Shown in pieces: positions 9,516-18,862 of a DNA stretch of 64,000 nt; position 1 is the stretch's first letter, and each line of letters begins with the position of its first letter. Origin of the DNA: Paenibacillus silvae (GTDB lineage: Bacteria; Bacillota; Bacilli; Paenibacillales; Paenibacillaceae); assembly GCF_014639235.1 (NCBI RefSeq), contig NZ_BMFU01000003.1, positions 1-64,000 on the forward strand, written 5' to 3'. Position numbers and translations under genes: made by a program. The notes below the pieces were generated by a model. That model saw nothing but the letters and a program-made list of their open reading frames with translations. It searched no databases and was not told the origin of the DNA.

Positions 9516-9535
9516 GCACAGCCTTATGGCTGTGC
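9516..9535 (-). terminator. Terminator overlapping the LacI stop codon
   Basis: The perfect stem GCACAGCC/GGCTGTGC is followed on the minus strand by TTTTTTA. The last codons of the LacI gene form one arm of the stem. Confidence 0.85.
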
Positions 9536-10555
9536 AGGTGCTTCAGAATACATTTCATTCACAGGTGCTGTCGTTTGACGAACAATCAAATTCGAAGGCT
9601 CCGTAACCACTGGCGGTGTGTAAGAAGGATTTTCAATCATAGCAATCAGATATTCTATCGCCCGAATGCCGATCGTATAAATGTTCTGATTCACCGTTGT
9701 TAAACTTGGTTTGAACACTTCCGCGTAATACGTATTATCAAAGCCCACGACTGAAATATCCTCCGGTACACTAAAACCATGCTTCTCAATCTCATGAATA
9801 GCGCCAAAGGCAGACATATCCGATGCACAGATGATACCTGTAGGCTGCTCGCGCAGAGCCAATAAACGCCGTGCCGCCTTTGCACCACCATCAAAGGAAT
9901 AATCACATACCTCGAGATATATCGTTGCATACGGAATGCCACATAAACGAAGTCCTTCCTTGTACCCATCCAGACGCAGATTAGCTACAGCAGGTCCCAG
10001 CGTGCCTGAAATGTAAGCAATTTTACGATGCCCCAGCTCATAGAGATGTTTGACCGCCATGGCAACCCCGTTAACATTGTCCGTTGTGATGTATCCTGCA
10101 CGCTTGCCAAACAAATCTGTGTCAATAAACATGGTTGGAATCTCGGCTGCAACCAGTTCCTGAATACTTGTATTTTCCCGGCCTTCCCCGAAAACAACAA
10201 CACCATCCACGTTTCGGCTGCGGCAATGCTTAATAAATGAATATGTAGGGTCATCAAATCTTGTAGATAAGCGAACGAGATCATAACCGCTGTTTTCCAA
10301 AGCTGTTTTAATACCTTCAAGTAATTCGGCAACAAACGGATTCGTAAACGGAACGGTAAGCAGCACACCCACTGTCCATGAACGGCGCTTAACCAGTCCA
10401 CGCGCGACCACATTGGGTTGATATTTCAATAATTCGATGGCTGAATTCACTTTTTTACGTGTTTTTTCGCTAACATCCGGGTAGTCATTTATTACTTTGG
10501 AAACGGTTGCAACGGATACGCCCGCTTCTTTGGCCACATCATGGATAGAAGCCAT
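9524..10555 (-). CDS. LacI-family transcriptional regulator
   Basis: The product has 343 residues. The N-terminal helix-turn-helix reads ASIHDVAKEAGVSVATVSKV, with the hinge helix near residue 50. A periplasmic-binding-protein-like sensor domain (about 60-330) follows, with GVLL, YISG and VVGFDNT segments. The start is supported by GAGGTGATTAG just upstream. The gene ends in its own terminator, 376 bp before the xylanase start codon and on the same strand. It is therefore a good candidate for the xylanase regulator, but the sugar ligand cannot be told from the sequence. Confidence 0.93.
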   Translation of the reverse strand: MASIHDVAKEAGVSVATVSKVINDYPDVSEKTRKKVNSAIELLKYQPNVVARGLVKRRSWTVGVLLTVPFTNPFVAELLEGIKTALENSGYDLVRLSTRFDDPTYSFIKHCRSRNVDGVVVFGEGRENTSIQELVAAEIPTMFIDTDLFGKRAGYITTDNVNGVAMAVKHLYELGHRKIAYISGTLGPAVANLRLDGYKEGLRLCGIPYATIYLEVCDYSFDGGAKAARRLLALREQPTGIICASDMSAFGAIHEIEKHGFSVPEDISVVGFDNTYYAEVFKPSLTTVNQNIYTIGIRAIEYLIAMIENPSYTPPVVTEPSNLIVRQTTAPVNEMYSEAPAQP

Positions 10556-10690
10556 CTAATCACCTCAACCTCTTCATAAATCGCCTGTCTTCGGCTATAT
10601 TATCTATACCATTGGCAGGTTTGTCTACTCATTATAGCTTATTACATGCCCAAACGGTAATCGATGCACATGAACCTCAGGGAATTCATG

Positions 10691-11692
10691 TTACTGCTCC
10701 AATTTTTTCAGATCCAGCGCCAGCTTCTCCATCGTTGTCGCAAATACGGCAAGTTCGGATGAACGTGAAGCCTGGCTTCTTGCGCCCTTGGATGTACGCT
10801 CGGACTCCAACTGCACACTGCTCAGTTTTCTCATAATCTCCTGCAGATTGGCCTGAATTTTACCTTGTGCCTCACGGGAGCTGGCAGCCAGTTTGCGAAC
10901 CTCGCTTGCGACCACTTCAAATCCGCGACCAAACTCTCCTGCGTGCGCTGCTTCAATCGCAGCGTTCAAACCGACAAGATGACTTTGATCCGAAATCTCA
11001 CGAATAAGCTCCCCCATTTTGCCTATTTGATGAATCTCTCCCGTCAATTCCTCCAGAAGTGTATGCGCCTGCTCCTGAGATACAGCCGTTTCATTGGCTA
11101 CACTCGAGATGGACATTGCATTTTCGTTCAATTCACTAATCATGCCCGTAAGCTGTTGGGTAATGTGCGTAATCGCCAGCAGTGTATTATTCTGATCCGC
11201 TGCAAGCTGGTGAAGCTTCTCTTTTTCTTTTTTCTCATATGCTTCAAGCACCAGCTGTGAATCCAGATTAAACATTTTACTTAATGCCTGTACAACCAGA
11301 TGCCATGAATCCGGAATAACCTGCTGAAATATACTTGTTGCAATATCCAAATAAACCATATATGTACCCAGATAATAATCTTCAGATAAACCGATTCGGG
11401 AATGAACCAATCCGATTGCAATGCGCTGCTCAATATAAGCATCGTCCACAATGCCGTCTGTCATGGACAACCAGTACATTCGCTGCGTTTCCTTCAACCG
11501 ATCGATATTAGAGAAGCGTGCAATCAGTTCCATCAGTTCCGGGTAATTGCCTACATGATTGTAGAAATGATCCACCACTTCCTCAACCACCTTCTCAAAG
11601 ACAGGCCGATGGTCCGCAAGCAGCTTCAAATCCCGTGCACCTAAACCCATATAATCCAATTGCTTCTGCCGATCTGCTGAAATGCTCCCCAT
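10691..11692 (-). CDS. Globin-coupled sensor with short methyl-accepting signalling domain (HemAT-like)
   Basis: The product has 333 residues. Residues 1-165 resemble a protoglobin sensor, with a probable proximal haem histidine (H97 in LVHSRIGL). A coiled-coil linker leads to a chemotaxis-type signalling domain with the conserved tip LNAAIEAAHAGEFGRGFEV. No transmembrane segment is visible, so it should be a soluble oxygen or redox sensor that talks to CheA/CheW. Bacillus HemAT is about 430 residues; here the stretch after the tip is short, so the methylation helices look reduced. No chemotaxis gene is adjacent. Confidence 0.85.
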   Translation of the reverse strand: MGSISADRQKQLDYMGLGARDLKLLADHRPVFEKVVEEVVDHFYNHVGNYPELMELIARFSNIDRLKETQRMYWLSMTDGIVDDAYIEQRIAIGLVHSRIGLSEDYYLGTYMVYLDIATSIFQQVIPDSWHLVVQALSKMFNLDSQLVLEAYEKKEKEKLHQLAADQNNTLLAITHITQQLTGMISELNENAMSISSVANETAVSQEQAHTLLEELTGEIHQIGKMGELIREISDQSHLVGLNAAIEAAHAGEFGRGFEVVASEVRKLAASSREAQGKIQANLQEIMRKLSSVQLESERTSKGARSQASRSSELAVFATTMEKLALDLKKLEQ

Positions 11693-11860
11693 ATCTGATT
11701 AGATCAACTCCTTGTCATTTTTTATTCCTAATTGTAAATATGTTAATTGATTATAGACTAAAATACCTAAACATTCATATACCATAAGAACTAATTCACT
11801 TGGAAATCATAATAATTTTTGTAAAATGTTATTTATTTGGGACTCAACCTCAATATAAAA

Positions 11861-11909
11861 AGGCCCTGAGATTGCTGCGAAGGAGCCTCGCAGCAAATCT
11901 ACAGGACCT
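11861..11909 (-). terminator. Terminator of prkA
   Basis: A long imperfect stem on the minus strand (AGGTCCTG...GATTTGCTGCGAG, paired with CGCAGCAATC...CAGGGCCT) is followed by TTTTTATATT. Confidence 0.85.
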
Positions 11910-11930
11910 AGTTCGGAATGGTGCAGCATT

Positions 11931-13826
11931 TTAGCGGTTAAGCAGACTCCCTACGTATCGCAGTAGTTCATTCGCGCTAGCAGCCGTATAACCGTGCTCT
12001 TCAATAAGGCGTTTGATTACTTCATTCATCCGTTTCAATTGCGTGGCATCCGGTGTTTTCGTAGAGGTTGTAATCTTCACGATGTCTTTCAGATCAGCGA
12101 AAAGCTTCTTCTCGATGGCTTCCCGCAGACGGTCATGACTGCTGTATTCGAACTTGCGCTCTTTACGGGAGTATGCCGAGATCCGAATTAGAATTTCTTC
12201 GCGGAACGCTTTTTTGGCATTTTCCGAAATGCCGATCTGTTCCTCAATAGAGCGCATCAGACGCTCATCCGGGTCCATCTCCTCATCTGTCAGCGGATCA
12301 CGAATTTTCGACCAGTTGCAGAAGGCTTCGATGTTATCGAGATAATTTTCGAATAATGTTTTTGCCGATTCCTCAAAAGAATAAACAAAAGCCTTCTGCA
12401 CTTCCTTCTTCGCCAGCTCGTCATACTCTTTGCGAGCCAATGCGATAAAGTTCAAATAACGCTCACGCTCTTCCTTTGTAATGGATGCGTGCTGGTCCAA
12501 CCCATCCTTGATGGCACGCAGGATATCCAGCGCGTTAATGCACTGAAGATTTTGCTTGATCAAAGCGCTGGATATCCGGTTGATAACGTAACGTGGATCA
12601 ATTCCGGACATGCCCTCATCCAAATATTCATTTTGCATCTCGCGCAGATCTGCTTCCTTGTAACCCTCAACCTCTTCACCGTCATACATCCGCATTTTTT
12701 TGACAAGGTCCATGCCTTGCTTTTTCGTTTCTTTCAATCGGGTAAGTATGCTAAAAATAGCTGCCGTACGCAGCGCATGCGGTGCAATATGCACATGCTT
12801 CATATCACTTTGCTGAATCAGCTTGGCATAAATCTTCTCTTCTTCCGACACCTTCAGGTTATACGGAATCGGCATAACAATCATCCGGGACTGCAACGCC
12901 TCATTTTTCTTATTGGAAATAAATGATTTATACTCGGACTCGTTGGTGTGTGCCACGATCATCTCATCCGCGCTAATCAATGCGAAACGACCCGCTTTGA
13001 AGTTACCTTCCTGTGTCAGGGAAAGCAGGTTCCACAGAAACTTTTCATCACATTTCAGCATCTCCTGAAACTCCATCAGACCCCGATTGGCCTTGTTCAG
13101 CTCGCCGTCAAAACGGTACGCCCGCGGATCGGATTCCGATCCAAATTCGGTAATCGTGGAGAAGTCGATGCTGCCTGTGAGATCGGCAATGTCCTGTGAT
13201 TTCGGGTCCGAAGGGCTAAAGGTACCGATCCCTACCCGGTTATCCTCGGAGATGATGACACGTTCCACCCGCACTTTACTAATATCGCCACCATACTCCG
13301 TCCGTACTCGCATCTGGCAGGACGGGCACAGATTCCCCTCAATGCGAACACCAATCGCTTTCTCAACTTCGGGGCGAAGCTCCAGCGGAATGAGGTGCAG
13401 CGGCTCCTCGTGCATCGGGCAGCCTTCAATCGCGTAGACCGCCCCCTTTTCCGTACGTGAAAATTGCTCCAGTCCCCGTTTCAACAACGTTACCAGTGTG
13501 GACTTACCTCCACTTACCGGCCCCATCAGCAGCAAAATCCGCTTTCTTACATCCAGACGGCGTGCAGCGGAATGAAAATACTCCTCCACCAGCTTCTCAA
13601 TGGAACGATCCAGTCCAAAAATCTCCTGCTCGAAAAATTTGTATCGCTTATGTCCCCCGACCTCTTCTACGCCATACGATTCAATCATCTGATACACTCG
13701 TGCGTGAGCCGTCATTGCCGGAGTCGGGTCCTCCTTCAGCAGTGCAATATAGTCTTCAAATGTTCCGTTCCATGACAAACGGTCACTCTCTGCCCGATAT
13801 TCCGCAACGCGTTCAAAAATATTCAT
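11931..13826 (-). CDS. prkA: PrkA family serine protein kinase/AAA+ protein
   Basis: The product has 631 residues from the ATG at 13826, which has GGGAGGT at good spacing and begins MNIFERVAEYRA like its relatives. An in-frame ATG 66 bp upstream lacks a site. The AAA+ N-terminal region has a Walker A motif (GPVSGGKST, near residue 102), and the C-terminal part resembles a eukaryotic-type kinase. In Bacillus PrkA is a sporulation and stationary-phase protein associated with the inner spore coat. On the minus strand a CATACCAT (13875-13882) resembles a sigma-E -10 box, but I found no good -35, so sigma-E control is only a suggestion. Confidence 0.95.
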   Translation of the reverse strand: MNIFERVAEYRAESDRLSWNGTFEDYIALLKEDPTPAMTAHARVYQMIESYGVEEVGGHKRYKFFEQEIFGLDRSIEKLVEEYFHSAARRLDVRKRILLLMGPVSGGKSTLVTLLKRGLEQFSRTEKGAVYAIEGCPMHEEPLHLIPLELRPEVEKAIGVRIEGNLCPSCQMRVRTEYGGDISKVRVERVIISEDNRVGIGTFSPSDPKSQDIADLTGSIDFSTITEFGSESDPRAYRFDGELNKANRGLMEFQEMLKCDEKFLWNLLSLTQEGNFKAGRFALISADEMIVAHTNESEYKSFISNKKNEALQSRMIVMPIPYNLKVSEEEKIYAKLIQQSDMKHVHIAPHALRTAAIFSILTRLKETKKQGMDLVKKMRMYDGEEVEGYKEADLREMQNEYLDEGMSGIDPRYVINRISSALIKQNLQCINALDILRAIKDGLDQHASITKEERERYLNFIALARKEYDELAKKEVQKAFVYSFEESAKTLFENYLDNIEAFCNWSKIRDPLTDEEMDPDERLMRSIEEQIGISENAKKAFREEILIRISAYSRKERKFEYSSHDRLREAIEKKLFADLKDIVKITTSTKTPDATQLKRMNEVIKRLIEEHGYTAASANELLRYVGSLLNR

Positions 13827-14183
13827 GCTTGGTACCTCCCATGGCTCCTTTAGTGTGATTGTCAACCATTCCGAATGGTATGAAGAAATCAATAGAGTTG
13901 CAGCTCCTGCTTGAATACCCTTCTGCGGTCCGGCTTAGTCCCGCTGGTTTGATGCAAACGTCTTTTAAAGATGTGAAAAGTGTATTACATACCTATGCGG
14001 CAACTTGGATAAGTTGACCTCTTTTTTTCAAACCTTCACCCTGAATTTTACGTATGCCCTGTTCTATCAGACCTCTTGTGACCTCAGAAAAAAAAGCATC
14101 AATATGCTATAATAAAGGTTCTATTGAAAAAAGCGGACAATGCCATCAGGCATACACATTATTACAGGAAAGGAGCAGAATGC

Positions 14184-15053
14184 ATGGCTGTACAATATGA
14201 AACGGAGCTGTACTCCCCCGTCAAAGCATTTTTTGAGCAGCGAGGATTCGAGGTCAAGGCCGAGGTCAAGCATTGTGACCTGGTTGGAGTCAGGGCGGAT
14301 CAGGATGAACCACTCATTGTGGAGATGAAAAAAACGTTTAACCTGTCTCTGCTTCTGCAGGGCATGCAGCGCCTCAAGCTCAGCCCGCTCGTCTATCTGG
14401 CGGTAGAGCGTAACCGAAGCAAACGCGGAGCTGTCAACCAGCGCTGGGGTGAGCTTACAGCATTGTGCAGCCAGCTCGGCCTCGGGCTGATCACGGTCAC
14501 CTTTTACAAAACAAAAGCTCCACTGATTGATGTCTTATGTGAGCCTGCGGTCATAAAAAGCTCGGGCAGGAGTGTTCCGTCAGCTCGAAGAAGCGGCATC
14601 CGCCGCCGGCGTCTGCTCAAGGAATTCGATGAGCGGAGCGGAGATTATAACACAGGCGGCAGTACAGGCCGTCAGCTGATGACAGCTTATCGTGAAAAAG
14701 CGATACGTGTCGCGACTGCACTGAGATCCAGTGGTGAATCCTCACCTGCAGCGCTTGCCCGTCTGACCGGTGTAGGCTCAGCAGCAGCCATTTTGCAAAA
14801 AAATTATTATGGCTGGTTCGAGCGTCTTTCTCGCGGCAAATACATACTGACGGTCAAAGGCGTGGAAGCCATAACCGAGCATACGCTGATGATACAAAAT
14901 CAGGGGCAGGCCGCCAGCGACGAGCACATATGGAACGTTCATACCGAAATAACCTATACTGACCCGGATACTGCTGCGGAACATTCGCTGGATGAGCTTG
15001 CTCAGATTGCCGAGGTTTCCGAGCATTATCTCCTGAACCGCACCAAGGAGTGA
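14184..15053 (+). CDS. DUF2161 protein with PD-(D/E)XK nuclease-like fold
   Basis: The product has 289 residues from the ATG at 14184, preceded by GGAAAGGAG; an ATG 60 bp upstream lacks a ribosome site. The N-terminal half carries a D...EMK arrangement (HCDLVGV then LIVEMKK), the metal-binding pattern of PD-(D/E)XK enzymes, and FNLSLLLQGMQRL, which is typical of DUF2161. The basic segment RRSGIRRRRLLKEF follows, then a C-terminal region that could be a winged helix. The biological role is unknown. It is transcribed divergently from prkA and converges on azoR across a shared terminator. Confidence 0.8.
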   Translation: MAVQYETELYSPVKAFFEQRGFEVKAEVKHCDLVGVRADQDEPLIVEMKKTFNLSLLLQGMQRLKLSPLVYLAVERNRSKRGAVNQRWGELTALCSQLGLGLITVTFYKTKAPLIDVLCEPAVIKSSGRSVPSARRSGIRRRRLLKEFDERSGDYNTGGSTGRQLMTAYREKAIRVATALRSSGESSPAALARLTGVGSAAAILQKNYYGWFERLSRGKYILTVKGVEAITEHTLMIQNQGQAASDEHIWNVHTEITYTDPDTAAEHSLDELAQIAEVSEHYLLNRTKE

Positions 15054-15136
15054 TACCTGCTCCCATACCACTAAAATAAGAAGCGCATGCCAGTGTATGT
15101 GGGTCATCTTGTCATTTCACTGCCAAGCAACACAAA

Positions 15137-15175
15137 AAAACGCCTGTCATCTCTTTAGGAGACAACAGGCGTTTT
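15137..15175. terminator. Bidirectional terminator
   Basis: The stem AAAACGCCTGT/ACAGGCGTTTT has A and T runs on both sides and lies between two convergent genes. Confidence 0.9.
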
Positions 15176-15198
15176 CTTTAAACCGATATTAAAATGGA

Positions 15199-15825
15199 TT
15201 AGAAGCTTGCTGCTACTTCTTTAGCCAGTTTCAAACCAGCTTCCACGATTTCTTGGGCACGATCAGGTGCAGCAGCGTGACCTTCAACAACAACAACCTC
15301 AGGGTTTTGGATACCCCAGAAGCCAAGTACGTTTGTTACATAACGAACGGACATTTCAGCAGATGCCATAGGCTCTACGGAATATACGCCGCCGCGTGCG
15401 CTCAGCAGTACTGCCTTTTTGTCGCCTACCAGACCTACAGGGCCTTCAGCAGTATATTTGAACATTTTACCTGCTTGGCTCAGGTAAGAGATGTAGTTCA
15501 CCAGTGGTGCTGGAACAGTGAAGTTCCACAGCGGGAACGCAAATACCACTTTGTCAGCTGCCAGGAATTGATCTTGCAGTTGTGCAGCCAGTGCTGCCGC
15601 TTTTTGCTCTTCTGGAGTTGCTTCGATACCGTTAGCTGCTTTGTAACCACCAGTGATTACAGTGTTGCCGTAGTAAGGAAGATCTGTATTGTAGAGATCC
15701 AGCTCAGTGATTGTATCACCTGGGTGGGACTCTTTGTATGCGCTAAGGAATGCATCGTACAATTGAACACTAACAGCTTGATCCGCAGGACGGTCATTAG
15801 CTTTAATAAAAAGAACATTAGACAT
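15199..15825 (-). CDS. azoR: FMN-dependent NADH-azoreductase
   Basis: The product has 208 residues and a flavodoxin-like fold. It begins SNVLFIKANDRP and contains the flavin-contacting segments FPLWNFTVPAPLVNYI and LLSARGGVYS, which are characteristic of AzoR. The family uses NADH to reduce quinones and azo bonds in two-electron steps and acts in the cytoplasm against electrophile and quinone stress. The length is normal. The gene stands alone; no adjacent regulator is visible. Confidence 0.93.
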   Translation of the reverse strand: MSNVLFIKANDRPADQAVSVQLYDAFLSAYKESHPGDTITELDLYNTDLPYYGNTVITGGYKAANGIEATPEEQKAAALAAQLQDQFLAADKVVFAFPLWNFTVPAPLVNYISYLSQAGKMFKYTAEGPVGLVGDKKAVLLSARGGVYSVEPMASAEMSVRYVTNVLGFWGIQNPEVVVVEGHAAAPDRAQEIVEAGLKLAKEVAASF

Positions 15826-16012
15826 GTTGAAATTTCCCCCAATATTAAAATATATGAGTGCGTATTCTGAACTCGCAACCGCTGCTGCCTAGTATAAAGA
15901 AACCAACAACTCATTAATTCATATTATATATAAAAATGTTAGTGGATGCAATAACGTAATCTCATAAATTGTGATACAAATTGGATGACTAAGTGAACAA
16001 CCTGTTACATTG

Positions 16013-17236
16013 CTAGCTCCGTGCCGTAAATTCCGAGATCGCTTCGCTGATCAGATTCATGCCAAGCAACAGCTCATCACGTCCCGGACGGCTGAAATTC
16101 AATCGGATATACCGCTGATCAAGCGTTCCTGTAGAGCATACCGTTCCAGGCAGAAATGAAACTCCCTTCAACAAAGCTGCTTTGAGTAGCGCCTCACTGT
16201 TCAGCCCTTCCGGAAGTTGTACCCACAGATACATTCCACCTTGAGGTATGTTGTAGCTGCATCCTTTCCAGCCAGGTCTCTTCAATAGTTCCAGCATCAG
16301 TTTAAGCCTTGTTTTATATTCCCTGTTCAGCATGGCTAAGTGATCTCCCCATCGAAAAGGAGACTGCGCAAGCAACTCGTACAGCAGCCGTTGATTCATG
16401 GGACTGGACTGTCCGTCTGCAATTCGTTTCAGGGATGTCATAGCCTCAATCAAGGCAGGATGTCCGGCAGCCCAGCCTGTGCGAAGAGCAGGCGCCACTG
16501 TTTTGCTGAAGGAGCCAATGTAGAGAACATGTCCACCTTGATCGGCAGTATCGAGTGCAAAGAGCGAAGGATACTTGTGATAGAATGCAGCGGGCTCCAA
16601 ACCGTCAAAATGCAGCTCACCATAAGAATCATCTTCGACCAGCAGAACACCATAACGCGCGCACAAATCAAGTACAGCTTCTCGTCGCTCCATACTCCAT
16701 AGAATTCCCGTAGGATTGGAAAAGCTGGGTGCAGCAAAAAGCAGCTTCGGTCTAACCTGCTGCATGTGCTGTTCCAACAAATCCGGCAGAATGCCATCCT
16801 GATCGCCAAAGACAGGTACAATGGTTGCGCCTTGCATTTCCAATACCTCAAGACAGCCGGGGGACGTAGGATGCTCTACAAGCACGGAGTCTCCCGGCTC
16901 AAGCAGCAGGCGCATCACCAGGTCAATTGCTTGCTGCGTGCCTGTGGTCAACAAAATCTGATCAGATACCGTCCGTATCCCTTTACGTTCATTCCAATCC
17001 TTGTTCAGCCATTCCCTGAGCGGGGGATAACCCGCCGGCTCTCCATACTGCAAAGCAGAAGGGCCTGAACTAAATACAGACAGTGCCGCTTGCTCCAGAA
17101 GCTTAAACGGAAACAATTCCTCCGCGGGCAGTTCTTCAGCGAGTGAAATGAAATACTCCTTGCCTGACATATCGCGTATATCCCTCAGCGGTGATGACAA
17201 AAGCCTGTTGGTACGGGAAGCAAAGAAATATTTCAT
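16013..17236 (-). CDS. PLP-dependent aminotransferase, class I/II (MocR/LysN-like)
   Basis: The product has 407 residues. The PLP-binding features are TTGTQQAIDLV, SFSNPTGI, VEDDSYGELHF and the Schiff-base lysine in GSFSKTVAPALRTGW. The architecture matches the aminotransferase domain of MocR regulators and 2-aminoadipate/aromatic transaminases, but there is no N-terminal GntR helix-turn-helix. It is therefore probably a free-standing enzyme; the amino-acid substrate is not predictable. The response regulator gene lies upstream on the same strand with a 116-bp gap. Confidence 0.88.
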   Translation of the reverse strand: MKYFFASRTNRLLSSPLRDIRDMSGKEYFISLAEELPAEELFPFKLLEQAALSVFSSGPSALQYGEPAGYPPLREWLNKDWNERKGIRTVSDQILLTTGTQQAIDLVMRLLLEPGDSVLVEHPTSPGCLEVLEMQGATIVPVFGDQDGILPDLLEQHMQQVRPKLLFAAPSFSNPTGILWSMERREAVLDLCARYGVLLVEDDSYGELHFDGLEPAAFYHKYPSLFALDTADQGGHVLYIGSFSKTVAPALRTGWAAGHPALIEAMTSLKRIADGQSSPMNQRLLYELLAQSPFRWGDHLAMLNREYKTRLKLMLELLKRPGWKGCSYNIPQGGMYLWVQLPEGLNSEALLKAALLKGVSFLPGTVCSTGTLDQRYIRLNFSRPGRDELLLGMNLISEAISEFTARS

Positions 17237-17352
17237 GGATAGATCCCCCTTTATTCTATTCCGAAACTGTTCTCGCAGCCGCCCTACAACCTATTCCAGC
17301 CAGACACCAAATATACCGGACGATACATGATTGATCACCTGACAAGCGATAA

Positions 17353-18009
17353 TCAGGATACCGTCTTGGACTGCCTTGCATGCAAGGCATAACGTTCGAT
17401 GGCCTGTGCTCTGCTGCTGACCTCCAGCTTCACATAGATTTTACGCAAGTAATTATCAATCGAGCGTCTGCTCACATTGATTTCACTCGCTATTTTATCA
17501 TAGGTTACCCCTTGAACAATCCTTTCCATGATAAAAGTTTCCGTTTCTGTTAATTCAACTGCGTATTGCTCCGAAGGAGGTTCGGAAGGCTGACCCCACT
17601 CTGCACTATCAAGCCATGACAAAGGAATTGAAACGTACCCTTCCCTGAGGCCGGAGATCAGATGAATAAGCTGGCTCGGCGAAGCTTGCTTGGATAACAT
17701 TCCGCTAGCCCCAAGGGCCATGAGATGACGAAACAGCTTCACATTGTCTTCATCGGTCAGAATGATAACATGTGTATCCTTTGAAAGCTCTTTGATCCGG
17801 GAGATATATTGATCTGCCTGCCCCTCCGGAAGGCGGTAATCCATAAGAATAAGATCCGGCTTGTGCAGACTCACAAGGTCAAGACCTTCTGTGCCGGTTG
17901 AAGTCATACCCTGTACGCTCAAATCCTGCTGCTCTTCCAAAATTAATTTTGTACCCAGCATGCTGGTGGGGTGGATATCTACGATGACCACCTGCCATAC
18001 TTTTTTCAT
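17353..18009 (-). CDS. NarL/FixJ-type orphan response regulator
   Basis: The product has 218 residues. The receiver domain (1-120) has the phosphoacceptor aspartate in LILMDYRLPEG, the conserved Thr in ILTDED and Lys in LSKQAS. The acidic pair that normally reads DD near residue 11 is VDIHP, so one acidic residue is replaced by isoleucine. A LuxR-type helix-turn-helix follows (about 150-210, TYDKIASEINVSRRSIDNYL). No histidine kinase is adjacent. The overall layout resembles ComA-type regulators. The altered acidic pocket could weaken phosphorylation. Confidence 0.9.
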   Translation of the reverse strand: MKKVWQVVIVDIHPTSMLGTKLILEEQQDLSVQGMTSTGTEGLDLVSLHKPDLILMDYRLPEGQADQYISRIKELSKDTHVIILTDEDNVKLFRHLMALGASGMLSKQASPSQLIHLISGLREGYVSIPLSWLDSAEWGQPSEPPSEQYAVELTETETFIMERIVQGVTYDKIASEINVSRRSIDNYLRKIYVKLEVSSRAQAIERYALHARQSKTVS

Positions 18010-18374
18010 TGTGGTTCCTCCTGTTATGTATTGGACAATTGACTTCTGTTATCCATCCATATCCTTTTCGCGGTTTATGCGACAGTCCGAGTATAGATGA
18101 AGCAAAAGTCGGATTGTGTCGAATAATAGGAGAATGCAGGTTTCAGACGCTCAAAAGCTCTGTTTCCTGACTATATCTCACTACGAAAACGCCCAGATAG
18201 ATACTCTTACATGCCTGAAATAATCAAAACCTAGTATAATTTTCCTGCATTTCTATCTAAAAAAGTCGAAAACCCCGCCCAAAGTTCCTACTTATTGCAT
18301 CTATAAGAAATTGTATCCTAGGACTTCCTTCCGATGCAATCTCTTTTTATTCTATTATTTAAAGAATTTCATTT
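18010..18374. other. Divergent intergenic region
   Basis: About 440 bp separate the divergent genes at 17353-18009 (minus) and 18452 (plus). Apart from the promoter listed at 18375-18403, I see only AT-rich sequence and no convincing coding frame or strong hairpin. Confidence 0.4.
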
Positions 18375-18403
18375 TTGCGTAATGAATAGCAGCATGATAG
18401 AAT
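18375..18403 (+). promoter_or_regulatory. Putative sigma-A promoter of the membrane protein/NAGPA pair
   Basis: TTGCGT (18375-18380), a 17-bp spacer and TAGAAT (18398-18403) lie about 50 bp ahead of the start codon. Confidence 0.45.
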
Positions 18404-18451
18404 GAGAATTGGTAATTTTTTAACCTTAATATCAAAACCAGGAGTGATGTT

Positions 18452-18862
18452 ATGAATTTATCCGATCCGTCTTCTGACATCCATCACACCCGGAGCGCCA
18501 AAGGCAAGGCTGGATCATCCGTCAAATGGTTTCTTGTCATGTGGATCATTCTCATTGCTTTAGGAGTTGTAGGTACCTACTACTATAGCAATCATCTTCA
18601 GCAACAGATGATCAGCAAGCTTCAGGTTCATACACAGCAGCAGATCGATGCTTTGAAAACCGATTATGAAAAGCAGCTCTCTACCATTTCATCCGAAGTA
18701 GCCGCATTGCAGGGACAGGTTCAATCCTTCAATGAACTGCTCACTTTTACAAAGGATAATGCGAGCAACAAAACGGATAACAGCAACAAATTATATACCC
18801 AACTGAGCGAAGTGAAAAAACAACTGGACGCACTCCAGAAAAAGATGGACCTGCTCAAATGA
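18452..18862 (+). CDS. Single-pass membrane protein with coiled coil, unknown function
   Basis: The product has 136 residues, with CCAGGAGTGATG just ahead of the ATG. Residues 1-26 are polar, a single membrane helix (about 28-48, WFLVMWIILIALGVVGTYYY) follows, and the rest is a long predicted coiled coil rich in Gln, Lys and Leu. The frame overlaps the next gene by 4 bases (ATGA), so the two are probably translationally coupled. I do not recognise the family. The coiled coil may be extracytoplasmic and partner the neighbouring NAGPA protein. Confidence 0.75.
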   Translation: MNLSDPSSDIHHTRSAKGKAGSSVKWFLVMWIILIALGVVGTYYYSNHLQQQMISKLQVHTQQQIDALKTDYEKQLSTISSEVAALQGQVQSFNELLTFTKDNASNKTDNSNKLYTQLSEVKKQLDALQKKMDLLK

